Shown here: in pieces, positions 11,101 through 24,575 of the stretch
Layout of the letters: every line of letters begins with the position of its first letter
Numbering within the stretch: the stretch's first letter is position 1
Origin: Blastocystis sp. Blastoise
Lineage: Eukaryota; Sar; Bigyra; Opalinata; Blastocystidae
Length of the DNA: 64,000 nucleotides
Direction: 5' to 3'
Assembly (NCBI GenBank): GCA_039096225.1
Contig: JBBPEB010000007.1
Span: 1 to 64,000 of the forward strand
Notes under the pieces: generated by a model
The model's input: only the letters and a program-made list of their open reading frames with translations
Database searches by the model: none
Told to the model about the DNA's origin: nothing
Translations under genes and position numbers: made by a program

Positions 11101-12400
11101 CTCCTTATTTCCTTAAGATACTGAATACTAAAAAGTCAGCATAGTTCAAATATCACTGTATATTCATAATATAATAATTATGATATTTATATTTATGTTA
11201 TGACAAGTGATATTAGGTTATTGAAAGAATAACAACCAATAATAAATGAAATAAAATCTATATTGTGTTTAATCGAGATACTATAATGATTATATAGTAT
11301 TTCATTACAATAATTATATCATTTAAAATAAGAAAATATTTAATCTGATATACTTTCACAAACTGATTTACTAATTCTTTAAAAATATTTTTTATTTATA
11401 AAAATATAACTCTTCTTATTTTTACATACTCATAGAAATAAATGTGTAAAGAACTAAGTTTTAAATAAATCAATTTAAAGAGTATTAATAGAAATAAAAG
11501 TGTAAAAAAATATTATTATTATAAACAAAACTATATATATAGAAAACTCATAATAATTTATCTAGAAACATTAATAATAAACTAATTTATATTCTTATGA
11601 TATTTATTACAAGAAGAAATAAAAATAATGTTATAAACGAATATATATATTTTGTTTAGTAAATAATAAGAAAGAGTAATAACATGGAATAGTAATTATA
11701 TATATGTTGTAAAGATATAAAAGAACTTATTAAAGAATATATATATAGCATAGACTATTTTTCCTTTAGAAATATATGTTTATTGCTCCTATTGATTATA
11801 TCATTATTATTTATTTTTATCATTAAATTCATTCTTATCTATTATAGTATAATTCAGTGAATAATTTAATAAAATACTTAGACTATAAAAAAAATAAGTT
11901 TATAGATATAATATATATAATAATAATATATAATAGAAGATATAATTAAACAAAAACATTCAAAATAATACTCTTCGAATTCGAAAGAACTAAAGTTAAC
12001 AACATACAAAGAGAATAACCAAAAGATCAAAGGAAGAAATAGTATCATTCTATTTATCTTTGTATGTATTAATATCTAAATATATACATCAATAACAATA
12101 TAATATATATATAATAATTCTAATAATAATAATATAAATATATATATACTTGTCTATAATCTTATTTCCAATATTATTTCGACTTTTCAATACTTTCAAT
12201 TGTTCAATATATGTAGATAATAATAAAAACTTTATATATAAATAAATAATTAGTTTCTAAAGGAGATATGAAACCAGAATATATTCTTCTAAATTCTATA
12301 TTAGTTTTAATTCATTTTATATTATTTAATAGTTCTTTAATAGAATCCAGTATTTATTGTTTAGTTATAATAATAAATTTATTCACATTAGAAAGAGGAA
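11101..12400. other. AT-rich stretch without recognisable genes
   Basis: Mostly AT runs. Near 11,980-12,070 there is a short inverted repeat around a CAAAGA core (AACATACAAAGAGAATA and ATTTATCTTTGTATG). A + strand open frame at 12,268-12,450 lies opposite exon-like minus-strand sequence and is not taken as a gene. Confidence 0.4.
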
Positions 12401-12411
12401 TAGACCCACAT

Positions 12412-12639
12412 TTTATATACCTGAGATTAGTTCTAGAGGAAGAAGAGTAGGTTTAGTAGATTCATTCTTAATAGTAAATAATTGTTCATATATAGTTACA
12501 CATATATTTTTAATTGATTTCAATAAATCTTAAGAGTAATTCTTTTTTTATACAGAAAATTAATACATATTAATTATTTTAATAATATTTCTTAAGAAAA
12601 TTGAGTTGCTAATTATAATGATTGAATAAGATCAGAAAA

Positions 12640-12684
<45 letters not shown>

Positions 12685-14539
12685 TTGTTTTTTTAGTAAT
12701 AATAGAATAATTTGAAGAAGCTAACCAACAATTATTCATATAAATATTTTCATTTAAATCATATAATAATGTAGTTATAGTAAATTTTGATTGTGATATA
12801 GGAGAAAGAGAAGTAAAATACATGTAAATAAATGGATTCTAGAATATATATATATAATATAATAAACATAAAATAATAACAATAATAACTTATATATACT
12901 TCTTTAAGTTTTTCTAAGAATTATTCAGCACACAGATATAGATAATCTTTTTTTCCTTCATTCCCATAGAAAAAGGAAAGGAAACCTTTTGAATTTGAAG
13001 AAATTAAAAACTATTTTATTCTTTATTTAAATAATATAATAATAAATTATATAGTTGTATATATCAATCAATATTTTCTTTATTATTATTTTTTTTATCT
13101 TCTTAAATTTATCATCTACATTATAACATATTCTTAAATAACTATTTATATGTATAATTTAATTAATTCCTAATAAATCAAATATATATTGATAATAAAA
13201 CATAAATATATCGAAAAGGATGATATAGTTCAGATAATAATGTTTGCATAGAGATAACTATAGAGTTACATAATTCTGAAGGTATATATAATTTATTAAA
13301 ATTATTAGGAAACCATTTTATAGTAGTCAATATCTTCATTATAGAAGAATCAGATCTATATATGTAATAGATAAATAATACTGAATAAAAACAATAAATA
13401 TATATACTTAATAATATTGAAGTTATCTAGAATATAATTAATAATAGTATTTCATAATGTTATATTCATAGGAGTCACCTTAGAAAGAAAGAATTCTTTA
13501 GAAACAGTAAATAAGAAAGTCGATAATTTAAGAGAAGACAAATTTATTAACTAATAGGAACTATATATATAACTATATATATACAATTTAGAATTAATAA
13601 CATTATTATATCCATAAAGATATTTCTATTGTATAAAATCATCGGATATATAATATATCTGTAGAACAAAAAGAAACACAGATATTTTCTTGGGTATAAG
13701 AAAAAAGGTAATTAATTAATTACTGTTCTATACTATATATATATATAATATTATAATTATAAATATATATATAAATGTACTTTTTCAATATGATCTGGAC
13801 TTCTTTCAATAATATATATTTATAAAAAAAATATTGTTTATTATCACTGAAAGATTCTACAGTTTTAAGTATGTTCTGGAACACAGATGAATCTTGTGCA
13901 ATGAAACTAATATAGAATCAACATGGCAAGGTGAATAACAGGAATATATAGAGTCTATTAGAGAGGAAGAGAGGGAGATGTCTAGAATAGAAATCGATAC
14001 TTATATATATATATAAATAGATACACAACGAATAGAAAAAAGAGTAATATATGTAATAATAAAATAGATGAAGTAAAAGATAATTATATCAATAATTATA
14101 ATCATAATATGTTTATATACTTATAATTATAAACTTGTTATTGTTTTTCTAATCCTTCTGTATTTATACAGAAAAAAGTATTAATAGTAAACCAAAACAA
14201 TATATTATTTTCATAGGACATAAAAGGTCAGTAGACTTAATTCCCATGGAAATCTGAATGGTTTACGTTTATATATAATAAATATGATAAAGTATTCATT
14301 CTTGAGTAAATTGAAAAATATAAGAAGATATAGAATTATATTCTATTCCTATATATATAAATGATATCAGTTAACAAAGAAAAAAAAACAATAAAAGTAA
14401 TAGCAATAAATAATTATAATAATATAATATACATATACATATATATGTTGAAAACACTACATATTCTGGAGAGACATAAAAAATATATATAACTATACGA
14501 AGATGGTGAAGAGGAGGAGTGAACGAAATGAAAATGGAT
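12412..14539 (-). pseudogene. Broken multi-exon gene, product not recognised
   Basis: At least seven exon-like blocks on the minus strand, separated by AT-rich intron-like runs with GTATAT and TATAG ends: about 14,499-14,539 (DPFSFRSLLL...), 14,213-14,305, 13,781-13,906 (FIAQDSSVFQNILKTVESFS...), 13,596-13,710, 13,410-13,530, 13,210-13,358 (KWFPNNFNKLYIPSELC...), 12,688-12,843 and 12,412-12,530. They read as normal helical protein, with codon choice like the intact genes. The block at 13,410-13,530 has an in-frame TGA (13,452-13,454) where neighbouring codons read on, and the block near 14,290 needs a frame change. I do not recognise the family. Pseudogene is preferred over a living gene, but a mis-assembled or mis-spliced reading is possible. 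Confidence 0.45.
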
Positions 14540-16440
14540 CTAGAATATAGTATTAGTAGCATTTATATATATATAAAGATTTATATAGAATAACAGCAAT
14601 TATATATGGAGAATATATAGATACTAACTATAATAACATTACTAATAATATAAATAAATTAATAATAAATAAATTAATAACAAATAAATAAAAAATATAA
14701 CATAAATAAAAATTACTAATATATATATATATATATATAAACTATTTTCTTATAGATACCTCTAGTAATCTATAGAGTGAGTCACATAATATGTATTCCT
14801 GTTTATTAGTCTTTTTATATGACTGTAGAATATAAATGAATAACAAATAATACAAATAAATAAATAACAAATAATATAAATAAATTTAGCAAATAATATA
14901 AATAACTAAATATATATATACTATAATAATTCAAGTTACAAGACTACTAATCTCTCTTTTATACTTCTCTGTTATTCTTTATATAATAATAATACGATCT
15001 GAACCTATATATAAATAAATATAAATCTATTCATATATATTAAATAAAAACAATATATATATATATATATGTATATAAATTCTTCTTAATAATAATAAAA
15101 ATATTTCAATATACCATAATATTTAATTAAAATTGTTTTAAACATTATTTTCTAATTAAAATTTCCTATATAGGCAATAAATAAGATTAAAAATACAATA
15201 ACAAAAAATATATATAAAAAAAGTATTGAAATAATAAATAAATTTTATAAATATATAATAAAATATTGAATTACCAAACTAACAGTAGATATAATGTAAA
15301 ACAACTATTTTCAATATATTTATATCTAGTATAATTAAATTAATATAATAAACATATGAATTAAATAAAAAAACAAAATAAAATAAATATATATATGTAT
15401 ATAAATATTTACCTATAAGAATTTTTGAAGATTTTGTTTGTTTTATAATTTAGAACATTCAAGACACCAGAATGACATCAAAGTATTAATTTCGATATTC
15501 TATACTAAAATAAATAAATAATATAAAACAATAAATATATACAAAAAGAAATGATCTCCCATTTTCTCATTTTTTTTGATTTTTTTTTTAATTTATTTTG
15601 ATTTAGAACTGTTTGTATACCTTGTGAGATTGTTCTGAATCACTCCAATTATGATTAACCTATATATAAATAATAATAATTATCAACATTTACAATACTT
15701 TGTCGAACATATTTCTTCCTGTTTCATCACACCTAGATCATAGTCTAATAACGTCAGGTATTGCCAATAAACTATAAATATAAATAAATAAAAATATAAT
15801 TATAATTAAGTTTTCGAGTATCAAATAAAAATACATTATTACAACTATACAGGTGGCAAACACTTTCTTTAATAATTAGTAAAAAAATTAAATAATTATA
15901 TTAATTATTCATTCAGAATATATATTATAAAAAGTAATCTTTATTTCAAAAGAAAAATAATAGAAAAATTTCCTTTATTTTTTATATTTTTTTTCTTTTT
16001 AGAAAAACAAAATATATTTTTGGATCTAGTTGAATTACATACCCATTTTGGGAATATATTAGATCGATTTTATTTTTTTTTTCGGTTATTTTGGTACCCA
16101 AAACTGGATCTAATAAAAAAATTTGAATGAAATTTTATTATATATATTATAACAATTTACAATTCACTTCTATTTCATATATCATCATATGTTTATCATC
16201 AATTTTATCTATCTAATATATTAGTATTATAGTAATTTACATTATTTAATATTATTCAATAACTATATTTGATAATTATTCTATTCAAATATTATCATCA
16301 ATTCATTCAAATATATATTTTTATTTTATTATATAACTAAATATCATATTAATCAAATAAGAATGATTCTATTTGTATAATAATATCATTAATATTGTTT
16401 TTTATAAAATTCAATATAGTATGAATAATAAATAGTAATC
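14540..16440. other. AT-rich intergenic stretch
   Basis: Short possible exon fragments near 14,580-14,640 belong, if anything, to the broken gene before it. The rest is AT runs plus a T-rich stretch around 15,960-16,130 in which GGTACCCAAAACTGGATC partly mirrors TGGATCTAGTTG and ACCCATTTTGGG at 16,020-16,060. No supported gene. Confidence 0.4.
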
Positions 16441-18620
16441 ATTTTCATCATTCTTTATATTTTTATTATTATTTGAATTATTATTGGCAGTAGTATTAAC
16501 ATCAATAATATCATTAATATTACTAATGTCTTTATTAATATCTATTTAAAAATTATTATTATTATGATTATAAGATTGATTCCCTATTTCTGAATGAAAC
16601 ATAATATAATAGGATAATGAAGAATATTTAGTAGCTCTTCAACAAATAAAAATACCTGTAGAAGAAAGAAATGAAGGAGAAATAGGATAAGTAATAGCCT
16701 CATTATTATTTATATTAGTATTATTATTATTATTATTATTATTATAATAAAAATTAGTTTTGATTGTTAGCCTTGAATTCAAAAATATAGTAATAATAGT
16801 AGTAGTAACTAATAATAGTGATGGGAATTCAGTAATGATTGAATTGGAGATAAACAAATAGTATGACTTCGTTCAGTCTTATAATAAGAATGTATAGTAG
16901 AAGAAGTAGTAATAATAGTAGTTGCTGTTGTAATAGAAGTAATAAGAGGATCAGTCGTTGTATAGTAGTAATTGATTTAGATGAGAATGTAGGAACAGAC
17001 ATACTATTAGAGTTAGTTAAATGATTCATATCAGAACTATTATTATGATAAGAAGAAAGAGATTCTGAAGTCATAGAGAGAGAGGTTATATTGTGTAGAT
17101 TAGATAAAGAATGGATAGTATATGATGTAGGAGGAAGACTATTACTAACAGTAATATGTATAGGATTAAGAAGAGTAGAAATAGTAATAGTAGTAGCATT
17201 AGGAATATAAATATTATTATTAGTAGCAATTATAAAATTATTATTTATATTAGTATTATTTGGAATTATAAAATTATTATTTATATTATTATTATTAGTA
17301 GTAATAACAGTATTATTCAGAGAAGAAATATTATTAATAGTAGAAATAAATACCATATTATTAGTGTATGCCATATTATTTTCATTAGTATTATTATTAT
17401 TCCTAATATTATTAGTATTATAAATCATATTATTAGTTTCAGTTTTCATAATCTTATGTTCTCCTTTTATGTGAATTAAGGATTGATTCTTCTCATTATA
17501 TGAGATATTATTATCATTCTTTGCAGAATTATTAATAGTATAATTCTGATCTTCTGTTGATATCGATAATGGTATATATATATTAAAAGAATGTTCTGTC
17601 GAATCTAATATATCATTTGATTGAATATTAGTATTATTATCTTCATTATTATCATTATTTGAATAATGTATATCTATAGAAGGATTAGATGAATATAAAT
17701 ATATATTATATAAAATATATTTAGAAGAAGGAAGAAGAGCAATAGGAATAGTATAATGAGTAGTTTCAGACTGATTATGTATATATGTAGATAGGCTATC
17801 TTATATAGTAGAATGTAAATTATGAATAGAAGAAGAAGAAGAAGAAAGAATGACTAAGAAGACGTAATGATGAATGTTTTGTTTTAGAAGATTCTGTTGT
17901 TTCTGTTAATGGTATATTAGTATCATATACTGTAGATATACTATTTGAATGAAATCGATAATTTTGAGGTATTCTATTTATACTATTCTTCAGTTTAAAT
18001 AATTATTTATCTTGAGGAATCATAGGACTTAATGTATTCTTATTTATATATTCATTTTATGAATCATTATAATGGTTTGTAGCTATTTTATTAGTTAATA
18101 TAAAGTTATTTGAATTATTATTATTTATTTGAATTATTATTAGTATTCACAAAAATATTACTACTTATAAGATTTGACTTATCTTCTTCATTTGCTGAAG
18201 TTAAATATGTAGAAAGGATAGAATACGTTTTTTGATGTAGATATATATATATATATCAGAAAATATATTATTTTCTCGAATAGAAGAATATGATTAAATA
18301 TAATCATTTGATATAGGTATAGTTGAAGATGATGAATTTTTTGTTGAATAATTAGAAGAATCTGTAAATGAATGAGATGAAGAAGAAGGAATAGTAGATG
18401 GAGATCTATGTATAGTTGTAATAGGAGAAATATTTGTATTATTAATAGAAGGAGAAGGAAAGATAGAAGGAGACATTGAACGAAGTGGAATAGGTGAATG
18501 AGATTTCAGAGTTGAAAGCACAGAAAGACTTTTTCGATTCATAAATAATCGCGTAAATAATGTGTTATTCCCATGAGAAATAGAAGCTCGATTTAGTTTA
18601 TTTTTTTATTGTGAGGATCG
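16440..18620 (-). pseudogene. Broken Asn/Ser/Thr-rich coding region
   Basis: Minus-strand reading gives long low-complexity protein: Ser/Pro-rich at 18,294-18,542 (RSMSPSIFPSPSINNTNISP), then Asn-rich and Ser/Thr-rich down to about 16,640, with runs of (AAT)n coding Asn. The frame is open but interrupted by single TAA codons with coding-like sequence on both sides (18,294, 18,057, 18,003 and 17,801), and it changes at (AT)n and (AAT)n runs near 18,245 and 18,125 and again near 16,990. No domain is visible. Low-complexity regions like this are common in transcription factors and kinases of AT-rich protists and fungi, but nothing here identifies one. Likely a decayed gene; sequencing slips in the repeats could explain some of the breaks. 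Confidence 0.5.
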
Positions 18621-18641
18621 CATAGAAGAAGGAGATACAAT

Positions 18642-18681
<40 letters not shown>

Positions 18682-21190
18682 ACAAAATAGTAATACTTAT
18701 TTTTTAAGAATTTCTTCAAATTCAGTATGGATTTGTTTCATCACATTATATACTTTATATCACAGACTATTCTATAACTATAATATTATTCTTTTAAAAA
18801 GAATCTCAAAAATTATTTTTAAAAGAAGAATATAAGTAACTACATTAATAGGAGAATAAAATAATGATATTCAAGATGCATTAATTTTTTATGACTATAT
18901 TAAATATATATAAATAATATATAACTATAATAAGAATAAATATAGTAATTATAACTATAATAAGAATATATATATATATACCTATAGAATAGTTCTTCTT
19001 CCATTTATAATCGATATTTCAATATATATATAAGTTTAGTATATTTAATAATGTTTATATCTTTCTTTTAACACTTCTAAACCATATACAACAATTTATT
19101 TCTTTATTCTTAGATAATATTATATATTTTATATAAATCGATATATTTACACCTATATATTCATTAATAAGATATTTTTTAACATAAAAATAATTCAAAT
19201 ATTATTTATTATTAAAATCAACAATTCAAATATAATATCTAATTCATTTATTCAAAAAATAATTCCTTTTTAAATAATAAAGACCAAATATAGTATATAT
19301 TGAATATAAATATGGATAACATTCAAATAGCTATTTAATGATTAATATTTGAATTGTTTTCTCTCTCTATATATATATATTCTTATAAATTTTTATTGTT
19401 AGAAATATATATATATATATACATTATCAAGGTAGTAAGTATATTAAATAGATCAAATGAACCTACAAATGAATAAGATGAATCATCCTCTATATAATAT
19501 TTATGTATTATATATATATATATTATTATTATTATATATAATAGATACATATTATACAAATAATATATATAATATATATTATATAATATATTTATATACA
19601 TCAAGTTATTGAAAACCTTTATGAGTATAATCCTTCTGAAAATGGGAGATATGAATTGTTATAAGAGTAAGAATAATGATTTAAAGGCAAGAAGATGAAA
19701 AGGAGGGACTTTTAGAAGATAATAATTATATAAATCTATATAGATATATAATATTTGTTGATTAATAACTTTTATAAAAAAAATTCAATTTAAAAGTTTA
19801 GAGATAAAGATATAGATTCAAAATAATAGTTGAATAACTATATATTTATATAGATTTGATAAAAATAGAATAATAAACATAGAGATAACAAAGAGATTGT
19901 TAAATGTCATGAATATTCTATATAACAAAGAAGAGAGAAATATACAAAATATTTTACATTATTATATATAATACATATATACAAAACTATCATCTTTATA
20001 AAATGGTATTAATGAGAATATCACTTGTTTTTCTTCATTTATTTCTATAGTATAAATATATATATAATGGAAAATATATTCACCAATTGTTCTCTATAAT
20101 AATAATAATAATAATAATCTCTCTCTTCCATGACACTTTTTTATTGAACAGCAATTGTCATAAAAAAGTGACACCTTTGTTATTTTTTAACAATGTAAAA
20201 TATTTTTTATTCAACTGTATTAAGTCTGATTTAAATGTCTTTGTGTGATAGTCACAACAAGTACCACAAAATATTGGCAATACACCTATATTATTTTTTA
20301 TATATCTCATCAAATTTATCTTTTTTATTATTTATTCAAATTTTCTATATTATTCTATTATTCATTTATATTTATACTCTTCATCATAATAAAACTATTT
20401 TTATAATCATTCCTTTTTTATATTAGTTATAAATAATATTAAAAGGTTCATTTAAATACTTTATATAAATTTTATACTATTCATGAATTCTATACTATTC
20501 TCAACTTTTTCTTGTTTATAAACTATTTTTTCATTATATTTAAAAACTTTATTTAATTTTATTATTAATATTTAATTACATTTGTTCATTTATTTAAATA
20601 ATATTCATTCTATATATTTATTTTACTTATTTTTATATTTATTTTTTTTCAACAATGATATAATTAATTGTCTATTATTTAAATTAATATTAATATATAT
20701 AGTATTTTTATTATAATTGTTTATAAAAAATATCAAATTTTTAATAAATTAAAGAATAAAAACATTTTTCATTTTATATTATAGATAACTATTTATTATT
20801 TTGAACTTTCAATAAGTATTGTTTTTAATTATTTAAATAAACGATAATGTATTGATGTTTATTATTATCATAGAATTCCTATCCTTTATATAGTTTATTG
20901 TTTTTATTCTTATGATTTATATATTATACTTTGGTATATATCTATAAAATAAATTTATTAATAAAAATTATTTTTATTAAAAAACTATTTATTTATTATT
21001 GAAAATATTATATACTAATTATTATTAATAAACTTTTAATTGTATAAATATAGTTAGAAAACAATTAGCAAAACTATATTTTATGTTTTTTTAAATAATA
21101 TATATATTGAAAAAAACTTTTCTCAATAAAGAAAAGAAAACAATATATATAAAGAGAGAAATAAAAAAGAAATAGTAATTTATTATTCTT
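18621..21190. other. AT-rich stretch with exon fragments and a hairpin
   Basis: Fragments on the minus strand at about 19,425-19,490 (EDDSSYSFVGSFDLFNILTT, bounded by TATATAG and GTATATAT) and 19,614-19,740 look like relics of exons, the second with stops. A hairpin at 20,141-20,176 has 11-nt arms CACTTTTTTAT and ATAAAAAAGTG. The rest, 20,250-21,180, shows nothing I can support. Confidence 0.4.
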
Positions 21191-21191
21191 T

Positions 21192-22756
21192 TTATGCTCT
21201 TCCCCATACTTCATAATCTTCTACTGTAAACTTATTAGTAGAATTAGAGTTATTAGTATTGACAAATAATGATGATTTTTGAGGAGTATTCACTTCAGAA
21301 TAAGAATGTGCATTACAATAAGAATTAGTATTACTATGACATTGATCAGATATATAGATATCACAAAAATATGGACCATAAGAAGAATAACAATATATAC
21401 CACAACTTCTATCACTGTTTGTATAATCATATTTAGTAGGAGGAATACCATGTTCATTACTTAATGTAAATAGAAATTCTTTAGAATAAGGTTTCCAACC
21501 TATGTAAAACATATAGAATAATAATAGAGAATAAATATACTTCCTGAACCAGATTCCCAACTTTGATCTGTATATCCTCCAAATATATTAATATGATTAT
21601 TATGACCTATATGTTTGATTATAGTTACTGTTTCTCCTTTATAGTCACAATATTTATGAAATTTATTTGCTTTATATTTATGTTCGCTTGCTCTATATAT
21701 ATACAATGATATAATATAATAAATTAATAAATACCTAAATAATAATTTCCATTTCTTTTCTTTACCAAGCCAATTTACTAAAGATAATTCAGTAGTTTGA
21801 TCTACTATATATGAATGTGGAAATGGAACATTAATGTTCCATCCATTCTTTACACTATTTCTTCCTTTATCACCAAATAAACTATACATTTCATTCTCTA
21901 ATAATTCTCTATTTATATTCTTTGTTTCTTCTTCAGAAATATATATACAATTATATTGAATATATTCATAAATATGATCAATATATGTATAATCCTTCTT
22001 CAAATACATTTCATTATTCTTTTCGTCAAAATATACGTATCCATCATCATATTCATTTACTATATTATTCCATAATTCATTCTTCTTCCAATAATCTCTT
22101 AATATATCATCTTTCTTATCATTTATATAAAGAATAACATCATCATCTTCTTCATATTGTTTCACACCATGATCTCTTCTATAATGGGTTTTCATTAATT
22201 CTTCAGGAATAGGTAATTCACAATATTCAAATAAATCTAATAATTCAATTTGATCTCCAAATTTCAATTTATCAATATTCACTTTTTTATTCATTAAAGA
22301 ATCAATTAATAAAGGAAAAAGTGTTTCATCACCACGATAATCTAAAAACATATTACCATCATTAGTTCTTTGATTTTCTTGGGAATATTCATACAGAAGA
22401 CTACCTACTAGACTATTTGTTATTCTTTTAGGAAGAGAATAAACTGGACCGCTACTTGTAAATCGAATATAATCAATTCCATTATCATTATTATTCATAG
22501 TAGCATCATATTCATTCAGAAAAGAAGATTCTTGGATAATTATTTTTGGATCATCGCCATTCTTATCATTCATTCCTTCACAATTTCTTGTTAATCGATT
22601 CACTAATGCATTTATAGATTCACCTGAATGAATACAAAAACTTATTGACTTACTTAAAATACCAATCAAATCACTAATCAGTCTTTCAAAATGAATTACA
22701 TCCTTCTGAATATCACCAATCTTATTCGCATCAAATTCTACCTTCTCTTTCACCAT
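21192..22756 (-). CDS. BTB-TLDc domain protein A
   Basis: Three exons: 22,756-21,735, 21,692-21,541 and 21,499-21,192 (introns of 42 and 41 nt), giving 493 aa. The N-terminal 95 residues are helical. About 97-190 is a BTB/KCTD-like fold with conserved LDYR, then a second BTB-like segment at about 205-305. The last 180 residues are a TLDc domain: VNWLGKEKKWKLLFRAS, FHKYCDYKGETVTIIK, NIFGGYTDQSW, FLFTLSNEHGIPPTKY and a closing VEDYEVWGRA. TLDc proteins in other eukaryotes are tied to oxidative-stress protection and V-ATPase control. Paired with BTB they may act as adaptors, which is inference. It shares architecture, length and both intron positions with the gene at 50,334-52,169, so the two are paralogues. 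It lies among decayed sequence near the subtelomere but shows no break. Confidence 0.85.
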
Positions 22757-24575
22757 TCTAAACTATAAAAGGAATAAAAGAAAAATGAAAACTTTTTAAA
22801 AACTATTTTTCTATCCTATATAGAGAAACAAGTCTCTCTTATTCAAAATTCTAGTTAAAAACTCATTTGTGAAATATATTCTTTTATAGCGTAAAAATTT
22901 ATAATAATCGTAAATATTTATGAAAAACTAGGTTTTCACCAATTCACGATTATTTTTGATTTATTGATTTTTATTTTAAAATAAATACAGATTATTTACA
23001 ATTTTTTATTCATTTTTTATATTTCTTTATTATTCATTTAAATTGCATTTATAATGAAAACTATTTTATTTTGTTATTTATAAATCATGTAATCTACAAG
23101 AATAACATTAAAATAGATCAAAATAAACAAATAATTGTCATTCTTTATTCCATTAGCTAAGGTAGCAAGTCGATTCTATATTAGTATTTAATCAGAATGT
23201 TCTGAATATTAATAATTTTCATTAATTACTTTTGAGTTTCTACTTTTATTCACATTTTAGTTTCAAATCTTCTTCATAGGATCTATTTAAACTTCAATTC
23301 ATATTTTATGTTATTTAAATAATCATAATTCACATGAATCACTGATCTAAATCATAATTATGATGTTTCTTTAGCTAATCATTCCAATTCTATTCTCGAT
23401 TTAATATTTTTATATATTTATTACATTCATAATATAATTCTCTACCCATTCAAATCACTTTATTTCTTTCAATTTCAATATCCTTCTAGTTAATTTAAAA
23501 ATCATTATTTTTTTCTATTTTTATTCTTTAAAAAAATTAATCCTAATATATCTTATACTCCTTATAATTATCATGTAAATGAGTATATTATCTCCATCCA
23601 AACAGTTATTATCACTTTTATTTTTGTATACTATTCAACAACAAATTATTATCTAAGATACTTAACTTATATATATTCACTATATTCATCTATAGACCAA
23701 ATATGATTAGCTCACAGTACAGAACGTTTCTTATTCATTATCTTATTTAAACAATATCAATTATATAATAAATAATGAAATTATGATATAATAGCATATA
23801 AAATGATTTCAAGTATAACAATTCATATATATACATTTAATAACTGTAATTTTTAAATATATTTATATTTATAATGAATCATAAAAACATATTTTTTTCA
23901 ATATTTATAAACATGTATAATTCTATTGGATGGTATACTATACTATTAATCTATTTATATCAAAGTCTCTATATGATATTTAATTATACATATATTAAAA
24001 ACTATTTGGTATTTTATATAATAAGCATGAAAAGAGATTCTTATATAAACAACACATTTCCTCTATTCTTCTACAGCTTTCTTTGAAACTACTTTTATAA
24101 ACTGTTAAACAAACATTATATAACTACATAAGAAACCCTAAAACAAATATTTTTTTATATATTTTGAATTTGTAATTCTTTTAAAAAAGTAGATCCAAAA
24201 CAGTCTTTTTTCTTTTTAATACTTCATATATAGTAGTAAACTCTTATTAAACATTTTTACCAAAAATTATTTCAAGTTATTTTTGTATAAGAATAAATCT
24301 TTAGAAGCATTTATAGTTCTAAATGAATACCTAATAAGCACAATAAAACAATGAATTCATAGCAAACAATAATATTATTTTAAAAACATCAAATACTGAA
24401 AACAACAGCTAACATATATACTGATTATTTTTATTCCATTATTTTCAAATAAAATAATAAATTTATATATATATAATTAATAGAAATTTAAATAAATATT
24501 TTTTTTTAAATAAGAAAATAAATAGATTATATATAAAGCAACAAAAAAAAACAAATATAAAATAATTTACTTAAT
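22757..24575. other. Intergenic stretch
   Basis: AT-rich, upstream of the BTB-TLDc gene and downstream of the leucine-rich-repeat-like pseudogene. A short inverted pair built on AATAATCGTAAAT and TTCACGATTATT lies at 22,900-22,960. The frame at 23,874-24,086 is not supported by codon use or homology. Confidence 0.4.

Noticed and set aside
17156-17479. 107-aa + strand frame
   Set aside because: Antisense of the Asn-rich minus-strand reading; poly-AAT read backwards.
16440-18620. TAA read as glutamine (alternative genetic code)
   Set aside because: UPF1, RUVBL1, ALG11 and the other intact genes use CAA throughout with no internal TAA, and end at TAA or TAG where the family ends.
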